Under the pieces are notes generated by a model. It was given only the letters and a program-made list of their open reading frames with translations, was not told where the DNA came from and did no database searches. A stretch of DNA of 64,000 bases from Argonema galeatum A003/A1 (lineage in GTDB: Bacteria; Cyanobacteriota; Cyanobacteriia; Cyanobacteriales; Aerosakkonemataceae). The translations under genes and the position numbers were made by a program. Shown here piece after piece: positions 43,641 through 52,977 of this stretch; the stretch's first letter is position 1; every line of letters begins with the position of its first letter. The stretch is taken from the NCBI RefSeq assembly GCF_023333595.1, contig NZ_JAIQZM010000013.1:7555-71554 (forward strand), read 5' to 3'.

Positions 43641-45026
43641 ATGAAAAAAATTGACCTTGTTTTTAGAACGGTTGGAGAGAGAACATCAAAAATCGCCCTT
43701 GAATTGGCAATCAAAAATATTCAGCCTAATCAAGTGCATATTATAGAAAATGTTAAACCATTTTCTAAAGCAGTTCAGGAAATGCTGAGGATTGAATATG
43801 ATTGCGATTTTGTGGTATTCATGGATGCAGATTGCTTGATTATGGAGGATATGGTTCCTTTCCTCCAAAGTAATACGCAACCTTATATAGACTGTTACGT
43901 TCTAGATAAATTCAGAGGTAAAATTCATTGCGGCGTACACATAACGCGACTAGATGTCGTGCAGGCTATGCAAAGAATAGAAGCGCCCAAAGACGAGCGT
44001 AAGCATATACTAAGACCTGAATCTAGATTGCGAAATTTGGCTCTCAAACAACTTAATCTGGGAATTAATTTTGGCGAATTTCACATTTATCATGATTTTT
44101 TTCAGTTCTATCGTGACATTTTTTGCAAGTATGCCTTGAGAGAACTGAGAAGTCGTAATTCTTATCGGCAAGCCAAATTCAATATTAATATAGAAGATTG
44201 GAATATGCAGGCTGAAGATAAAGATTTTTATGTTGCCAAAGCCGCTGTTTTACACGCTAGAAAAACTATTAAACAAGATGCCTCTTCTCAGGAAGTCGCC
44301 AACTACATAGAAGCTCTACCTAACATTGCGATCGCAGAATTAAGTCAGATGAACGTCACAGAAAAAGCAGCTTTTTCCTGCCAAGAGTTAGATGCTTTAG
44401 AAGCAGAACGCCAAGTCAAAAAAACACCCAAAAGTAAAAAAATGAAAATTTTTGGCATCGGCTTGAGTCGAACTGGAACTAAAAGCTTAACCGTAGCTTT
44501 AAATATGTTGGGAATTCATGTTATACACTACCCAAATGACGCAACAACTTTAAAGGAATTGAGGGCAGGAAACTACGATCTTTCTATATTGAATGATTGG
44601 GAGGGAATAGCAGATATAACCGTCGCTCCTTTTTATGCTCAGCTAGATAAAATGTTCCCAGATAGCAAGTTTATTCTGACTGTACGTGACAAAGAATCGT
44701 GGTTGAGGTCGATTCAAAGGAAATGGGAGAGAAAACCCGTATTTGAGGAAGATACTGATAAAGATCCTCAAATGCAGATCAGAAGGTTTTTGCGATCGGC
44801 TGTTTATGGAACATACACTTATAACGAAGAACGGCTGTCCTACGTCTACGACCTGCACTACAAAAACGTTATAGAATACTTTAAAGACCGTCCCGAATCT
44901 TTGTTAATTATTAATATTTGCGCGGGTGAAAATTGGGAAAAGTTATGCCCATTTTTTAATCTCCCCCTGCGGGACGAACAATTTCCGGTGATGAATCGCA
45001 AGTCTGTATTGAGTAAAATACAATGA
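43641..45026 (+). CDS. Fusion: glycosyltransferase-like domain plus sulfotransferase domain
   Basis: Residues 1 to about 215 look like a GT-A domain with the metal-binding DxD in FMDADCLIMED (Asp62, Asp64). A linker (about 220-265) follows. Residues 268-461 are a complete sulfotransferase with GLSRTGTKS (274-282) and LTVRDKESWLRS, close to the 42972 gene. Start ATG 43641 is chosen over an upstream TTG. The layout suggests one protein that adds a sugar and a sulfate to the same acceptor. Neither activity is proven. The domains could also be separate products if translation restarts at ATG 44442. Confidence 0.75.
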   Translation: MKKIDLVFRTVGERTSKIALELAIKNIQPNQVHIIENVKPFSKAVQEMLRIEYDCDFVVFMDADCLIMEDMVPFLQSNTQPYIDCYVLDKFRGKIHCGVHITRLDVVQAMQRIEAPKDERKHILRPESRLRNLALKQLNLGINFGEFHIYHDFFQFYRDIFCKYALRELRSRNSYRQAKFNINIEDWNMQAEDKDFYVAKAAVLHARKTIKQDASSQEVANYIEALPNIAIAELSQMNVTEKAAFSCQELDALEAERQVKKTPKSKKMKIFGIGLSRTGTKSLTVALNMLGIHVIHYPNDATTLKELRAGNYDLSILNDWEGIADITVAPFYAQLDKMFPDSKFILTVRDKESWLRSIQRKWERKPVFEEDTDKDPQMQIRRFLRSAVYGTYTYNEERLSYVYDLHYKNVIEYFKDRPESLLIINICAGENWEKLCPFFNLPLRDEQFPVMNRKSVLSKIQ

Positions 45027-45083
45027 CAATGAATGGATCGAGATCGAGCCAAGTTTCCAACTTAGGGGTTTCTATAGTTAAAC

Positions 45084-45160
45084 AGGACTTACGTACTAAC
45101 CAAGGTTTTGCCCCCCGACCCCCCAGATTTGGGGGGTCGGGGGGCGATTGCGTAAGTCCT
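45084..45160. repeat. Hairpin element with AGGACTTACG ends
   Basis: AGGACTTACG and CGTAAGTCCT are inverted ends, and the core GCCCCCCGACCCCCCA pairs with TGGGGGGTCGGGGGGC. Partial ends occur at about 19571, 37372 and 59845. It stands 48 bases before the ABC exporter start. Confidence 0.75.
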
Positions 45161-45208
45161 AGTTAGAATAAGGTGTGAAAGGCTTTTTTATTATGGAATA
45201 AATCATAA

Positions 45209-47011
45209 GTGCAAGCCAACCTCGTTCTTAAGATTGCCGCTAATTCTGATGACTTGAAGCTCACAACCTCGGTGAAGAAGCTGTCTGGTCGTCTTTTCAG
45301 CTACGCTTGGCAAAACAAAACACCTTTTTTTATATCTCTGGGCATTATTTTTTGCATTTCCTTTCTCCAAGTTCTTATTCCCCAGATCGTCCGCTATGCG
45401 ATCGATTCTGTGATTCCAGAAAAAAATTTTGATGCCTTGCCTTGGGTGGCGGGGGCCATTCTATTGATTTCTCTTCTAGTTGGTGTTTTGAATTTCCTCC
45501 GCAGTTACATGATGTCTGTGTTTGGACAGAGAACAATTGAAAACATTCGCAACGATCTATACAGACACATTCAGAAGCTTTCAATCAGCTTTTTCGACAA
45601 CCATAGGACTGGCGATCTGATGTCGCGTTTGGGGCAAGATGTCAACGCGATCGGCAATTTAGTTACAGCCGATCTTCCAGAAATTTTTGCTGATAGTTTT
45701 ACGGTTTTAGCGATTATTGTTTATCTATTCAGCGCGGATTGGCAAATCACGCTACTCCTCGTATTCACTTGGCCTTTAATGATTTATACAATCCAGTTTT
45801 TTGGAAAGTTTATGCGGGGTGCTTATCGGGATGTTCAGGATTCAGCCGCAGCGGTCAATAATCATCTGCAAGACACTATATCTAATATCAGCGTTATTAA
45901 ATCTTTTGGTAACGAACAGTATGAAATTGACCGTTTTTCCGACCAGAGTCGGAACTACTTGGAAGCTAATATTCGCGCAGTTCGTCTTTGGTCTGTTTTC
46001 TTTCCCATCATCGACGTTTTAAACAACCTTAGTAGCCTCATCGTTCTAGTTTTTGGTTCTTGGGAAGTGATGGTGGGGCGTTTGACTATTGGCGAATTAG
46101 CTGCGTTTCTTGCCTACATTAATCAAGTCAATCAGCCTATTCGACGTTTCAGTAAAGTAATGAATGTTGTGCAAAGAGCTGTAGTGGCATCGGAGCGTGT
46201 TTTTGAAATTATGGAGACTAATCCAGAGGTGAAGGAGAAGGAAAATGCTGTTAATCTGACCTCTGTACAGGGTCGCCTCAAGTTTGAAAATGTTGAATTT
46301 GGCTATAAAGACGGTGAACCAGTTTTGCACGATTTTAACTTAGAGATTAAACCGGGGATGACGGTTGCTTTAGTGGGGTCTTCGGGTGCGGGAAAAAGTA
46401 CGGTTGCCAAATTAGCCGCTAGGTTTTATGACCCTACAAAGGGGTTGATTTTGATTGATAATTACCAGCTTCAAGATGTATCTATAGAGTCGCTGCGAGA
46501 GCATATAGGAATTGTTTCTCAAGAAACTTTATTGCTATACGGCACGGTGCTAGATAATATTGCTTATGGTAAGTTAGACGCTACAAAAGAAGAGATTATA
46601 GAAGCGGCTAAAGCAGCTAATGCCCACGATTTTATTATGAGTTTCCCTGATGGGTACGATTCAATAATTGGCGAACGGGGAGTGAGGCTGTCGGGGGGTC
46701 AAAGGCAGCGTTTGGCGATCGCCAGAGTTTTGCTCAAAAATCCTCGCTTTGTTGTGCTTGATGAAGCAACTTCTGCGCTAGATAGTGAGTCGGAAAATCT
46801 GATTCAAGAGTCTTTGGAAAAGCTATTTAAAGGCCGATCTAGTTTAGTGATCGCTCACCGCCTTTCTACTATCCACAATGCCGATGTCATTGTTGTGATG
46901 GAACAAGGGCGCATCGTAGAAACTGGAACTCACGCAGATTTAATCTCTAAAGGAGGACGGTACGCTCAGCTTCATTCCTTACAATTTCCTCAAAAATACA
47001 GTTTACCATAA
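45209..47011 (+). CDS. MsbA-like ABC exporter (fused permease and ATPase)
   Basis: A 600-residue half-transporter with six membrane helices (about 30-315) and a nucleotide-binding domain: Walker A GSSGAGKST, signature SGGQRQRLA, Walker B VVLDEATSALD, and His-switch VIAHRLST. It would work as a dimer exporting lipids, glycolipids or peptides from the cytoplasm. Start is GTG 45209, with no ATG in frame nearby. It follows the sulfotransferase genes on the same strand, consistent with export of a sulfated product, which is inference. Confidence 0.88.
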   Translation: MQANLVLKIAANSDDLKLTTSVKKLSGRLFSYAWQNKTPFFISLGIIFCISFLQVLIPQIVRYAIDSVIPEKNFDALPWVAGAILLISLLVGVLNFLRSYMMSVFGQRTIENIRNDLYRHIQKLSISFFDNHRTGDLMSRLGQDVNAIGNLVTADLPEIFADSFTVLAIIVYLFSADWQITLLLVFTWPLMIYTIQFFGKFMRGAYRDVQDSAAAVNNHLQDTISNISVIKSFGNEQYEIDRFSDQSRNYLEANIRAVRLWSVFFPIIDVLNNLSSLIVLVFGSWEVMVGRLTIGELAAFLAYINQVNQPIRRFSKVMNVVQRAVVASERVFEIMETNPEVKEKENAVNLTSVQGRLKFENVEFGYKDGEPVLHDFNLEIKPGMTVALVGSSGAGKSTVAKLAARFYDPTKGLILIDNYQLQDVSIESLREHIGIVSQETLLLYGTVLDNIAYGKLDATKEEIIEAAKAANAHDFIMSFPDGYDSIIGERGVRLSGGQRQRLAIARVLLKNPRFVVLDEATSALDSESENLIQESLEKLFKGRSSLVIAHRLSTIHNADVIVVMEQGRIVETGTHADLISKGGRYAQLHSLQFPQKYSLP

Positions 47012-47129
47012 CAAACAGAAATTGAGTCGTAAAAACTGGATAAGTCTTAAAGAAATCGGGTTTTTGTTCAACCATCACCCCTACCATTAATCTGATCAGG
47101 TATTATACCAATTCTCTAAAATCCTGCTA

Positions 47130-47205
47130 CAAATTCACCCCCCTTCAAAAGGGGGGAACCGGAATTAAAGTCCCCCTTTTGAAGGGGGATTTAGGGGGAT
47201 CTGTA
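47130..47205. repeat. CCCCCTTTTGAAGGGGGATT repeat
   Basis: Same family as the core of 30611-30783: alternating CCCCCTT and AAGGGGG around AACCGGAATTAAAG. It forms a long imperfect hairpin in the 47012-47361 gap, which has no gene. Confidence 0.7.
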
Positions 47206-47230
47206 GCAAACTATTATAAAAACGATATTC

Positions 47231-47318
47231 CGCATCTAAATCGAATACAAGGACGGGCAGGATGCCCATCCCACAAGAGAGCTTCAGAAAAACTGACTGT
47301 GAAATTAGATGCGTAGCA
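47231..47318 (-). mobile_element. Copy of 96-bp TTAGATGCG-ended element
   Basis: CGCATCTAAATCG (47231) and AAATTAGATGCG (to about 47313) are the ends. The inside contains GACGGGCAGGATGCCCATCCCACA. It is an inverted, diverged relative of 52545-52640. Confidence 0.65.
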
Positions 47319-47361
47319 GCTTATACTAAAAGTGTATAACAGCAGATATTTGGATAAGGTT

Positions 47362-47952
47362 ATGAACGCCCCTACAATCGCCTTACCTCCTACCCTCAAA
47401 TTGAAAATCGATTTAACTGAAGAGCAGTATTTTCAGATCTGTCAAAACAACCGCGATTTAAGATTTGAGCGCACAGCCAAAGGAGAATTACTAATTATGC
47501 CACCTACAGGCAGTGTTACTGGCAACCGTAACTTCGATCTCGCCGTTGAGCTAGGAATCTGGAACAAACAAACTAAACTAGGCAAAGGTTTCGACTCGTC
47601 AAGCGGCTTCACATTGCCCAACGGTGCGGAACGTTCCCCTGATGTATCGTGGATTAAGCAAGAGCGTTGGGACGCTTTAACCCCAGAACAACAACAGAAA
47701 TTTGCTCCCATTTGTCCTGATTTTGTAGTCGAGTTACGCTCTCCTACCGATACCCTAAAAGAATTGCGGGAAAAAATGCAAGAATACATCGACAACGGTG
47801 CGAGATTGGGTTGGTTAATTGACCGAAAAAATAAGCGTGTAGAAATTTACCGCCCCAATCGAGATGTGGAAATACTCGAAAATCCGGCAACTCTTTCCGG
47901 TGAAGATGTGTTACCTGGTTTTGTCTTGGATCTCAAACCAATTATGTCTTAA
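47362..47952 (+). CDS. Uma2-family (DUF820) putative nuclease-like protein
   Basis: The 196-residue protein shows ERSPDVSWIKQERW (90-103), CPDFVVELRSPTD (118-130, Asp120 and Glu124 metal ligands) and MQEYIDNGARLGWLID, the full DUF820 pattern. ATG 47362 is the more natural start. It differs from the 11083 member. Role unknown. Confidence 0.8.
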   Translation: MNAPTIALPPTLKLKIDLTEEQYFQICQNNRDLRFERTAKGELLIMPPTGSVTGNRNFDLAVELGIWNKQTKLGKGFDSSSGFTLPNGAERSPDVSWIKQERWDALTPEQQQKFAPICPDFVVELRSPTDTLKELREKMQEYIDNGARLGWLIDRKNKRVEIYRPNRDVEILENPATLSGEDVLPGFVLDLKPIMS

Positions 47953-47966
47953 TTTCAAAGATCGGA

Positions 47967-48105
47967 AACCCGGTTTCTTCAATAAACCGGGTTTCTGAGG
48001 TTTACTTTATGGCAGAGAAACCGGGTTTCTTGGAGAAACCCGGTTTCTGGGGTTTACTTTATGGCAGAGAAACTGGGTTTCTGGGCTACAGGAAGAAACC
48101 TGGTA
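47967..48105. repeat. GAAACCGGGTTTCTG tandem/inverted repeats
   Basis: Five to six copies of AACCCGGTTTCT/AGAAACCGGGTT appear here, with GGTTTACTTTATGGCAGAG repeated twice between. Single copies sit near 4580, 25050 and 59822. Confidence 0.8.
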
Positions 48106-48297
48106 TGATAAGAGGATAAAGCGGAGGGCAACCTCGTTAAGGGCTTGAGTGAATAGGTATCCATTGTATTATTTGTATCCTTTCCAGGGAATAGGATTTT
48201 CTAAACAGAATAGTGTTTTGGTTAGGGCCGCAACCACGTTAAGTCGATCCATCCGTTTGTGCCGTCTGGGATGAGGAAAATAGGACACTCAGACGGT

Positions 48298-48354
48298 AAA
48301 AGGTAAGCGTTCAGGGGGTGCGCCTACGGCGCACCCCCTGAACGCTTACCTTTT
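48298..48354. terminator. 27-bp-arm hairpin with T-run, before the CheB/CheR kinase gene
   Basis: AAAAGGTAAGCGTTCAGGGG begins an exact inverted repeat (48298-48324 with 48328-48354, loop of three), followed by TT. It is very strong for a terminator, and no gene ends close upstream (the last ends at 47952). It is 82 bases before the kinase ATG, so an attenuation role is possible. Confidence 0.6.
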
Positions 48355-48435
48355 TTATAAAACCGAATAAACTTGAGGCATAAAAATTCCATTTCTGTCG
48401 CCCATTTAGTTATATAAGGCAAAAGAATCGAAATT

Positions 48436-51400
48436 ATGAATACCAGTGACTCTTCGGAGCAATCTGAATCCCCGCCTCCTACTACAGCAAAAGTCGATCG
48501 CGATCGGTCCTTGGACCGATCGTATCCTATTGTCTGTATCGGAGCTTCCGCTGGTGGACTGGAAGCATTTACCCAGTTACTTAAAGCTCTAGAGATCGAT
48601 ACCGGCATGGCTTTTGTGCTGATTCAACACTTAGACCCCAATCATAAAAGCTTGTTGACCCAGATCCTTTCCAAATCGACTGAGATGCCGGTTATGCAGA
48701 TCGAGGATGGCATGGTAGTAGAACCTAACTGCGTCTACATCATTCCGCCTAATAAAAAAATGGGTATTATCGGGGGTATGTTGAAACTCATGCCTCGCGA
48801 GAAGATTGAAGGAAAGTATATGCCGATCGATGCTTTCCTGCAATCCCTGGCAAAAGATCGGGGGAACAAAGCGATCGCAGTAATTCTGTCGGGAATGGAC
48901 GGAGACGGCACTCTGGGGGTGGAAGCAATCAAAGCCGAGGGCGGCATCACCTTTGCCCAGTGTGAAAAAACAGCCCAATACGATAGTATGCCAAACACCG
49001 CTATTGCCAGCGGTCATGTAGATTTTATCCTGCCCCCTCAAGAAATCGCCCAGGAGCTGGCGAAGATCGGCCGCCATCCATTCGTCGCTCAAACCTCATC
49101 GTTGGAAACAACGGATGAGTTACCTTTGTCAGATCCGAACCTCCTAAATCGGATTTTCACATTGCTGCGAAACAACACCGGATCTGATTTTACTCATTAC
49201 AAGCACGCTACCATCAAGCGACGCATCATGCGCCGCTTGATTCTACACCACTTTCAAAAGCTGGAGGATTACATCACTTATCTCCAGAAAACACCACAGG
49301 AAGTGGAGGCTTTGTACCAAGACATCCTGATCCCTTACACAACTTTTTTCCGCGACCCCGAATCTTATAAAGCGTTAAAGAACAAAGTCTTTCCCAAGCT
49401 GATGATGGATAGACCGCCAGAAGATGCGATCAGGATCTGGATACCTGGGTGTTCCACAGGTGAGGAAGCTTACTCTATTGCTATATGCTTGCTGGAATTT
49501 TTGCAGGATCTGGCTACCATACCTCAAATCCAGATTTTTGCCACAGATATTAATCAAAAAGCGATCGAGAAAGCCCGCGCAGCTATATACCCAGACAAGC
49601 TGATGCTTCATGTCTCAGAGGAACGTAAAAAACGCTTTTTTGTTAAGATAGAGAACGGCTACCAGCTTGGCAAGAGGATTCGCGATCTGTGCGTCTTTGC
49701 CAAGCAAAACGTCAGCCAAGACCCGCCTTTCTCCAAGCTGGATCTGATCAGTTGCCGGAATATGCTGATTTATCTAAGCCCATTTTTACAGAAGAAGGTC
49801 ATACCACTGTTCCATTATGCGCTCAAATCCACAGGCTTTCTGATGCTGGGAGCATCGGAGGGAACGGGCGGATTCTCTGAACTGTTTACCTTGGTGGACA
49901 AAAAGTACAAGATTTATTCCCGAAAACTAGCACGCGCACGACTGAATTTTGAGTTTACCACCGGCAACCATCCACTACAGAAATCAAACGCTACCAAGAA
50001 GATGAACGAGGACGTCTCGAAGGGATTGGATTTGCAAAAAGAAGCCGATCGAATCGTCTTGAATAGATACGCCCCTGTCGGTGTGGTGATCAATGAAGAT
50101 CTGGAAATTCTACAATTTCGAGGACAGGTTAGTCTTTATCTAGAACCCGCTCCAGGAGCGGCCAGCCTCAACCTCCTGAGAATGGTACGATCGGGCTTTT
50201 TGTTAGATCTGCGTACAGCGATTCATAAGGCCAAAGACCAGAATATCCCGATTAGAAAAGAAGGCTTGCAGGTCAAATGTAACGAGGAATTCAGGACGGT
50301 CAATATTGAGGTGATTCCTTTTAAGCCTCTACCCTCCTCTGAAAGCTACTTCTTGGTTTTGTTTGAAGAGGTTACTCTACTAGATGTTCCTAAATCCAGG
50401 GCGAACAGGACTCGTGAGACAAAGGAAGAGGAGGGAACCGCTCTGGCAAACCAAGAGCTAGAGATTCTCCGACTTCGGCAAGAGCTTACTAGCACGAGGG
50501 AATATCTGCAATCCATTATCGAAGAACAGGAGGTCACCAACGAAGAACTCAAAGCCGCCAATGAGGAAGTCTTGTCGAGCAATGAGGAATTCCAAAGCAC
50601 GAATGAGGAACTGGAAACTGCCAAGGAAGAGATTCAGGCGACGAATGAAGAACTGAACACAATTAACGACGAACTGCGAAATCGGAATCGGGAATTGAAT
50701 CAAGTCAACAACGACCTGAATAATCTGCTCGATAGTGTCAGCATCCCCATCGTCATGCTGGGAAAAGATTTGTGCATTCGACTTTTCACTCCGAAAGCGA
50801 AAACGGTGCTGAATATAATGCCTACGGACATCGGACGATCGATCGGCGATATTCATACCCATATCAACGTCCCCAATTTGAAGAAGTTGATATCTGATGT
50901 CATCAAAACCGCCAGCATAGTTGAACTTGAGGTGCAAGACCGATCGGGCCATTGGTATGACCTGCGAATACAGCCCTATAAGACCGCAGATAATCAGATT
51001 GAGGGTACAGTAATAGCGTTGGTGGATATTGACGCCCTCAAACGAAGCTCCGATGTGCTTAAGGAAGCTGGCGATTATGCTCGATCGATTGTGGAGACAG
51101 TGCGATCGCCCATAGTTGTTCTTGATGCAGATTTGCGCGTGAAGACGGCGAATCGCTCTTTCTATGAAACTTTCCAGGTAACGCCAGAAGACACAGAGCA
51201 GAAGTCGATCTTCGATCTGGGCAACCGTCAGTGGGACATTCCCAAACTGCGCCATCTGCTATTAGAGGTAATCTCAAACAACACCTCCCTCGACGACTTT
51301 GAAGTTAGCCATAATTTTTTAAACATTGGCGACAAGACGATGCTGCTCAATTCCTGCAAAATCCCTCTGAAAAGCGGCTCTATGGAGACGATCCTGCTTG

Positions 51401-52245
51401 CTATTGAGGATATTACCGATCGCAGACGAATTGAGGAGGAACGCCATCAGCTACTAATTTTCGAGCAATCAGCCCGCGAGACGGCTGAAGATGCCAACCG
51501 CGCTAAGGATGAGTTCCTCTCCATCCTCTCTCACGAGCTGCGGAACCCCCTCAGCGCCATCATGGGTTGGACTAAGCTGATCAGTACCAAGAAATTAGAC
51601 GAAACCCAGACCGCTCATGGGCTTGACATAATTCAGCGCAGCGCACAGGCGCAAAATAAGCTGATTGAGGATATCTTAGACATCTCGCGCATAACTACTG
51701 GTAAAGTCCGCCTGAATGTCTCCAAAGTTAACCTCGCGTTTATCCTTGAGGAAGCTAGAGATATTGTGCGTCTGTCTGCTGACGCTAAGCAAATTCGACT
51801 TGAATTGGTGGTTAATTCTCAAATAGTCATACTGGGCGATCCAGACCGCTTGCGGCAGGTATTCTGGAATCTGCTTTCCAACGCCATCAAATTCACCCCA
51901 ACCGGGGGACAGATTGAGATTAAACTGGAAAAATTGCCGATCGAAAATGAAAACTCAGCCGACCCTCTGCAATCTGAAACTTACCAAACCTCATTTGCCC
52001 AGATCCAGATGAGCGATACTGGCATAGGGATTGCACCTGAGTTTTTGCCTTATGTGTTCGATCGCTTCCGTCAAGCCGATAATAAAAGCGCAATATCCCA
52101 CGCCGGACTTGGACTGGGCCTAGCCCTAGTCCGCTACTTGGTAGAACTGCACGGCGGAACTGCCCAAGCGGCAAGTCCGGGCCTGGGACTGGGATCGACT
52201 TTTACGGTGCAACTGCCCCTGCAAGCGGTTCATCGGGAATCTTGA
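48436..52245 (+). CDS. CheB-CheR-PAS-histidine kinase fusion
   Basis: 1269 residues. CheB-type methylesterase (about 31-215) has Ser38, His65 and Asp155 as the triad and lacks a receiver domain. CheR-type methyltransferase (about 235-490) has IWIPGCSTGEEAYS. A helical coiled coil follows (about 655-760; ELKAANEEVLSSNEEFQSTN). Two PAS-like domains (about 760-1000) come next, then HisKA (FLSILSHELRNP, phosphoacceptor His1033) and HATPase (LLSNAIKFTPTGG; DTGIGI). No transmembrane segment, chemoreceptor or response regulator is nearby. Such fusions are widespread in cyanobacteria and probably couple methylation of an unknown target to a two-component output. Confidence 0.9.
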   Translation: MNTSDSSEQSESPPPTTAKVDRDRSLDRSYPIVCIGASAGGLEAFTQLLKALEIDTGMAFVLIQHLDPNHKSLLTQILSKSTEMPVMQIEDGMVVEPNCVYIIPPNKKMGIIGGMLKLMPREKIEGKYMPIDAFLQSLAKDRGNKAIAVILSGMDGDGTLGVEAIKAEGGITFAQCEKTAQYDSMPNTAIASGHVDFILPPQEIAQELAKIGRHPFVAQTSSLETTDELPLSDPNLLNRIFTLLRNNTGSDFTHYKHATIKRRIMRRLILHHFQKLEDYITYLQKTPQEVEALYQDILIPYTTFFRDPESYKALKNKVFPKLMMDRPPEDAIRIWIPGCSTGEEAYSIAICLLEFLQDLATIPQIQIFATDINQKAIEKARAAIYPDKLMLHVSEERKKRFFVKIENGYQLGKRIRDLCVFAKQNVSQDPPFSKLDLISCRNMLIYLSPFLQKKVIPLFHYALKSTGFLMLGASEGTGGFSELFTLVDKKYKIYSRKLARARLNFEFTTGNHPLQKSNATKKMNEDVSKGLDLQKEADRIVLNRYAPVGVVINEDLEILQFRGQVSLYLEPAPGAASLNLLRMVRSGFLLDLRTAIHKAKDQNIPIRKEGLQVKCNEEFRTVNIEVIPFKPLPSSESYFLVLFEEVTLLDVPKSRANRTRETKEEEGTALANQELEILRLRQELTSTREYLQSIIEEQEVTNEELKAANEEVLSSNEEFQSTNEELETAKEEIQATNEELNTINDELRNRNRELNQVNNDLNNLLDSVSIPIVMLGKDLCIRLFTPKAKTVLNIMPTDIGRSIGDIHTHINVPNLKKLISDVIKTASIVELEVQDRSGHWYDLRIQPYKTADNQIEGTVIALVDIDALKRSSDVLKEAGDYARSIVETVRSPIVVLDADLRVKTANRSFYETFQVTPEDTEQKSIFDLGNRQWDIPKLRHLLLEVISNNTSLDDFEVSHNFLNIGDKTMLLNSCKIPLKSGSMETILLAIEDITDRRRIEEERHQLLIFEQSARETAEDANRAKDEFLSILSHELRNPLSAIMGWTKLISTKKLDETQTAHGLDIIQRSAQAQNKLIEDILDISRITTGKVRLNVSKVNLAFILEEARDIVRLSADAKQIRLELVVNSQIVILGDPDRLRQVFWNLLSNAIKFTPTGGQIEIKLEKLPIENENSADPLQSETYQTSFAQIQMSDTGIGIAPEFLPYVFDRFRQADNKSAISHAGLGLGLALVRYLVELHGGTAQAASPGLGLGSTFTVQLPLQAVHRES

Positions 52246-52337
52246 GTGCTGAGGGTTCTTTCGTGTCAAATATGCTGTAGTAGGGACAGAGCTTTTTTTA
52301 TGCATGTAGGGGCGAACGCGAGTGCGTGCCGTAGGCA

Positions 52338-52400
52338 TTAGCATTCCGTCAAAGATCTTTGGGTTCAACCAACAAATTATTCACGGAATGCTTCGCCCAT
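52338..52400. repeat. Degenerate GCATTCCG...CGGAATGC element
   Basis: TTAGCATTCCGT and ACGGAATGCTTCGCCC form an imperfect hairpin, related in core to the 31700 element. GCGAACGCGAGTGCGTGCCG precedes it. Confidence 0.6.
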
Positions 52401-52544
52401 TTATGCCCGTGCGAAGTATATACTCTGCGCGGTCACAAACGGAGCTTTTCCGAAAGACCCTATCATGTCCTTACGCATCGATCGCCTAAAAAATTCGTGT
52501 TCTTATTCTTATCTGCGTGTATGTGGCTCTTTCGGAGTTGCTAA

Positions 52545-52640
52545 GCTGGTACGCATCTAAAATGACCGTCAGTTTTTCTCTTGCTTCTTGTGGGATGGGC
52601 AGGAAAGCCCGTCTTTGTATTCGATTTAGATGCGTACCAG
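52545..52640 (+). mobile_element. 96-bp MITE-like element with perfect 17-bp terminal inverted repeats
   Basis: GCTGGTACGCATCTAAA (52545-52561) and TTTAGATGCGTACCAGC (52624-52640) are exact inverted copies. Inside is GGGATGGGCAGGAAAGCCC. A diverged copy is at 47231-47318. Confidence 0.8.
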
Positions 52641-52746
52641 CGGATGCTTTTGTTCAGTTAAGAACATTTTTATTTCTTTTCTCCTATCCCCTCTCCCCTA
52701 CGGTTCGGCTAATTCGCTACCCTTGAATCGCTTCGCTAACGCCTAC

Positions 52747-52797
52747 ATCTGCGGTAAAAATTTAACCAACGATGAGAACAGACAATTTGACGATATC
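52747..52797 (-). repeat. ACCGCAGATG dispersed repeat, copy 3 (inverted)
   Basis: CTGCGGTAAAAATTTAACC followed by CAGACAATTTGAC is the reverse of the repeats at 17458, 42620 and 62866. The 52246-52977 gap otherwise holds no gene. Confidence 0.7.
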
Positions 52798-52977
52798 ACT
52801 CATGTAGTAATATAATTTTTTGTAACTACAATAGCCAAAAACGGGAGTTGTTGATAACCTGGTAATTCTAGCCAGTCCATTGAGTGTCCAGAGCCCTTAA
52901 AATGTATTGTAGAGTTTGCTATCCTCTGTAAAATGATAAACTAGATACATAAATTTGAATAATACTAACTGACAAAG

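Noticed and set aside
50458-51255. 265-residue minus-strand frame
   Set aside because: It lies inside the CheB/CheR kinase gene, where the coiled-coil codons leave the other strand open.
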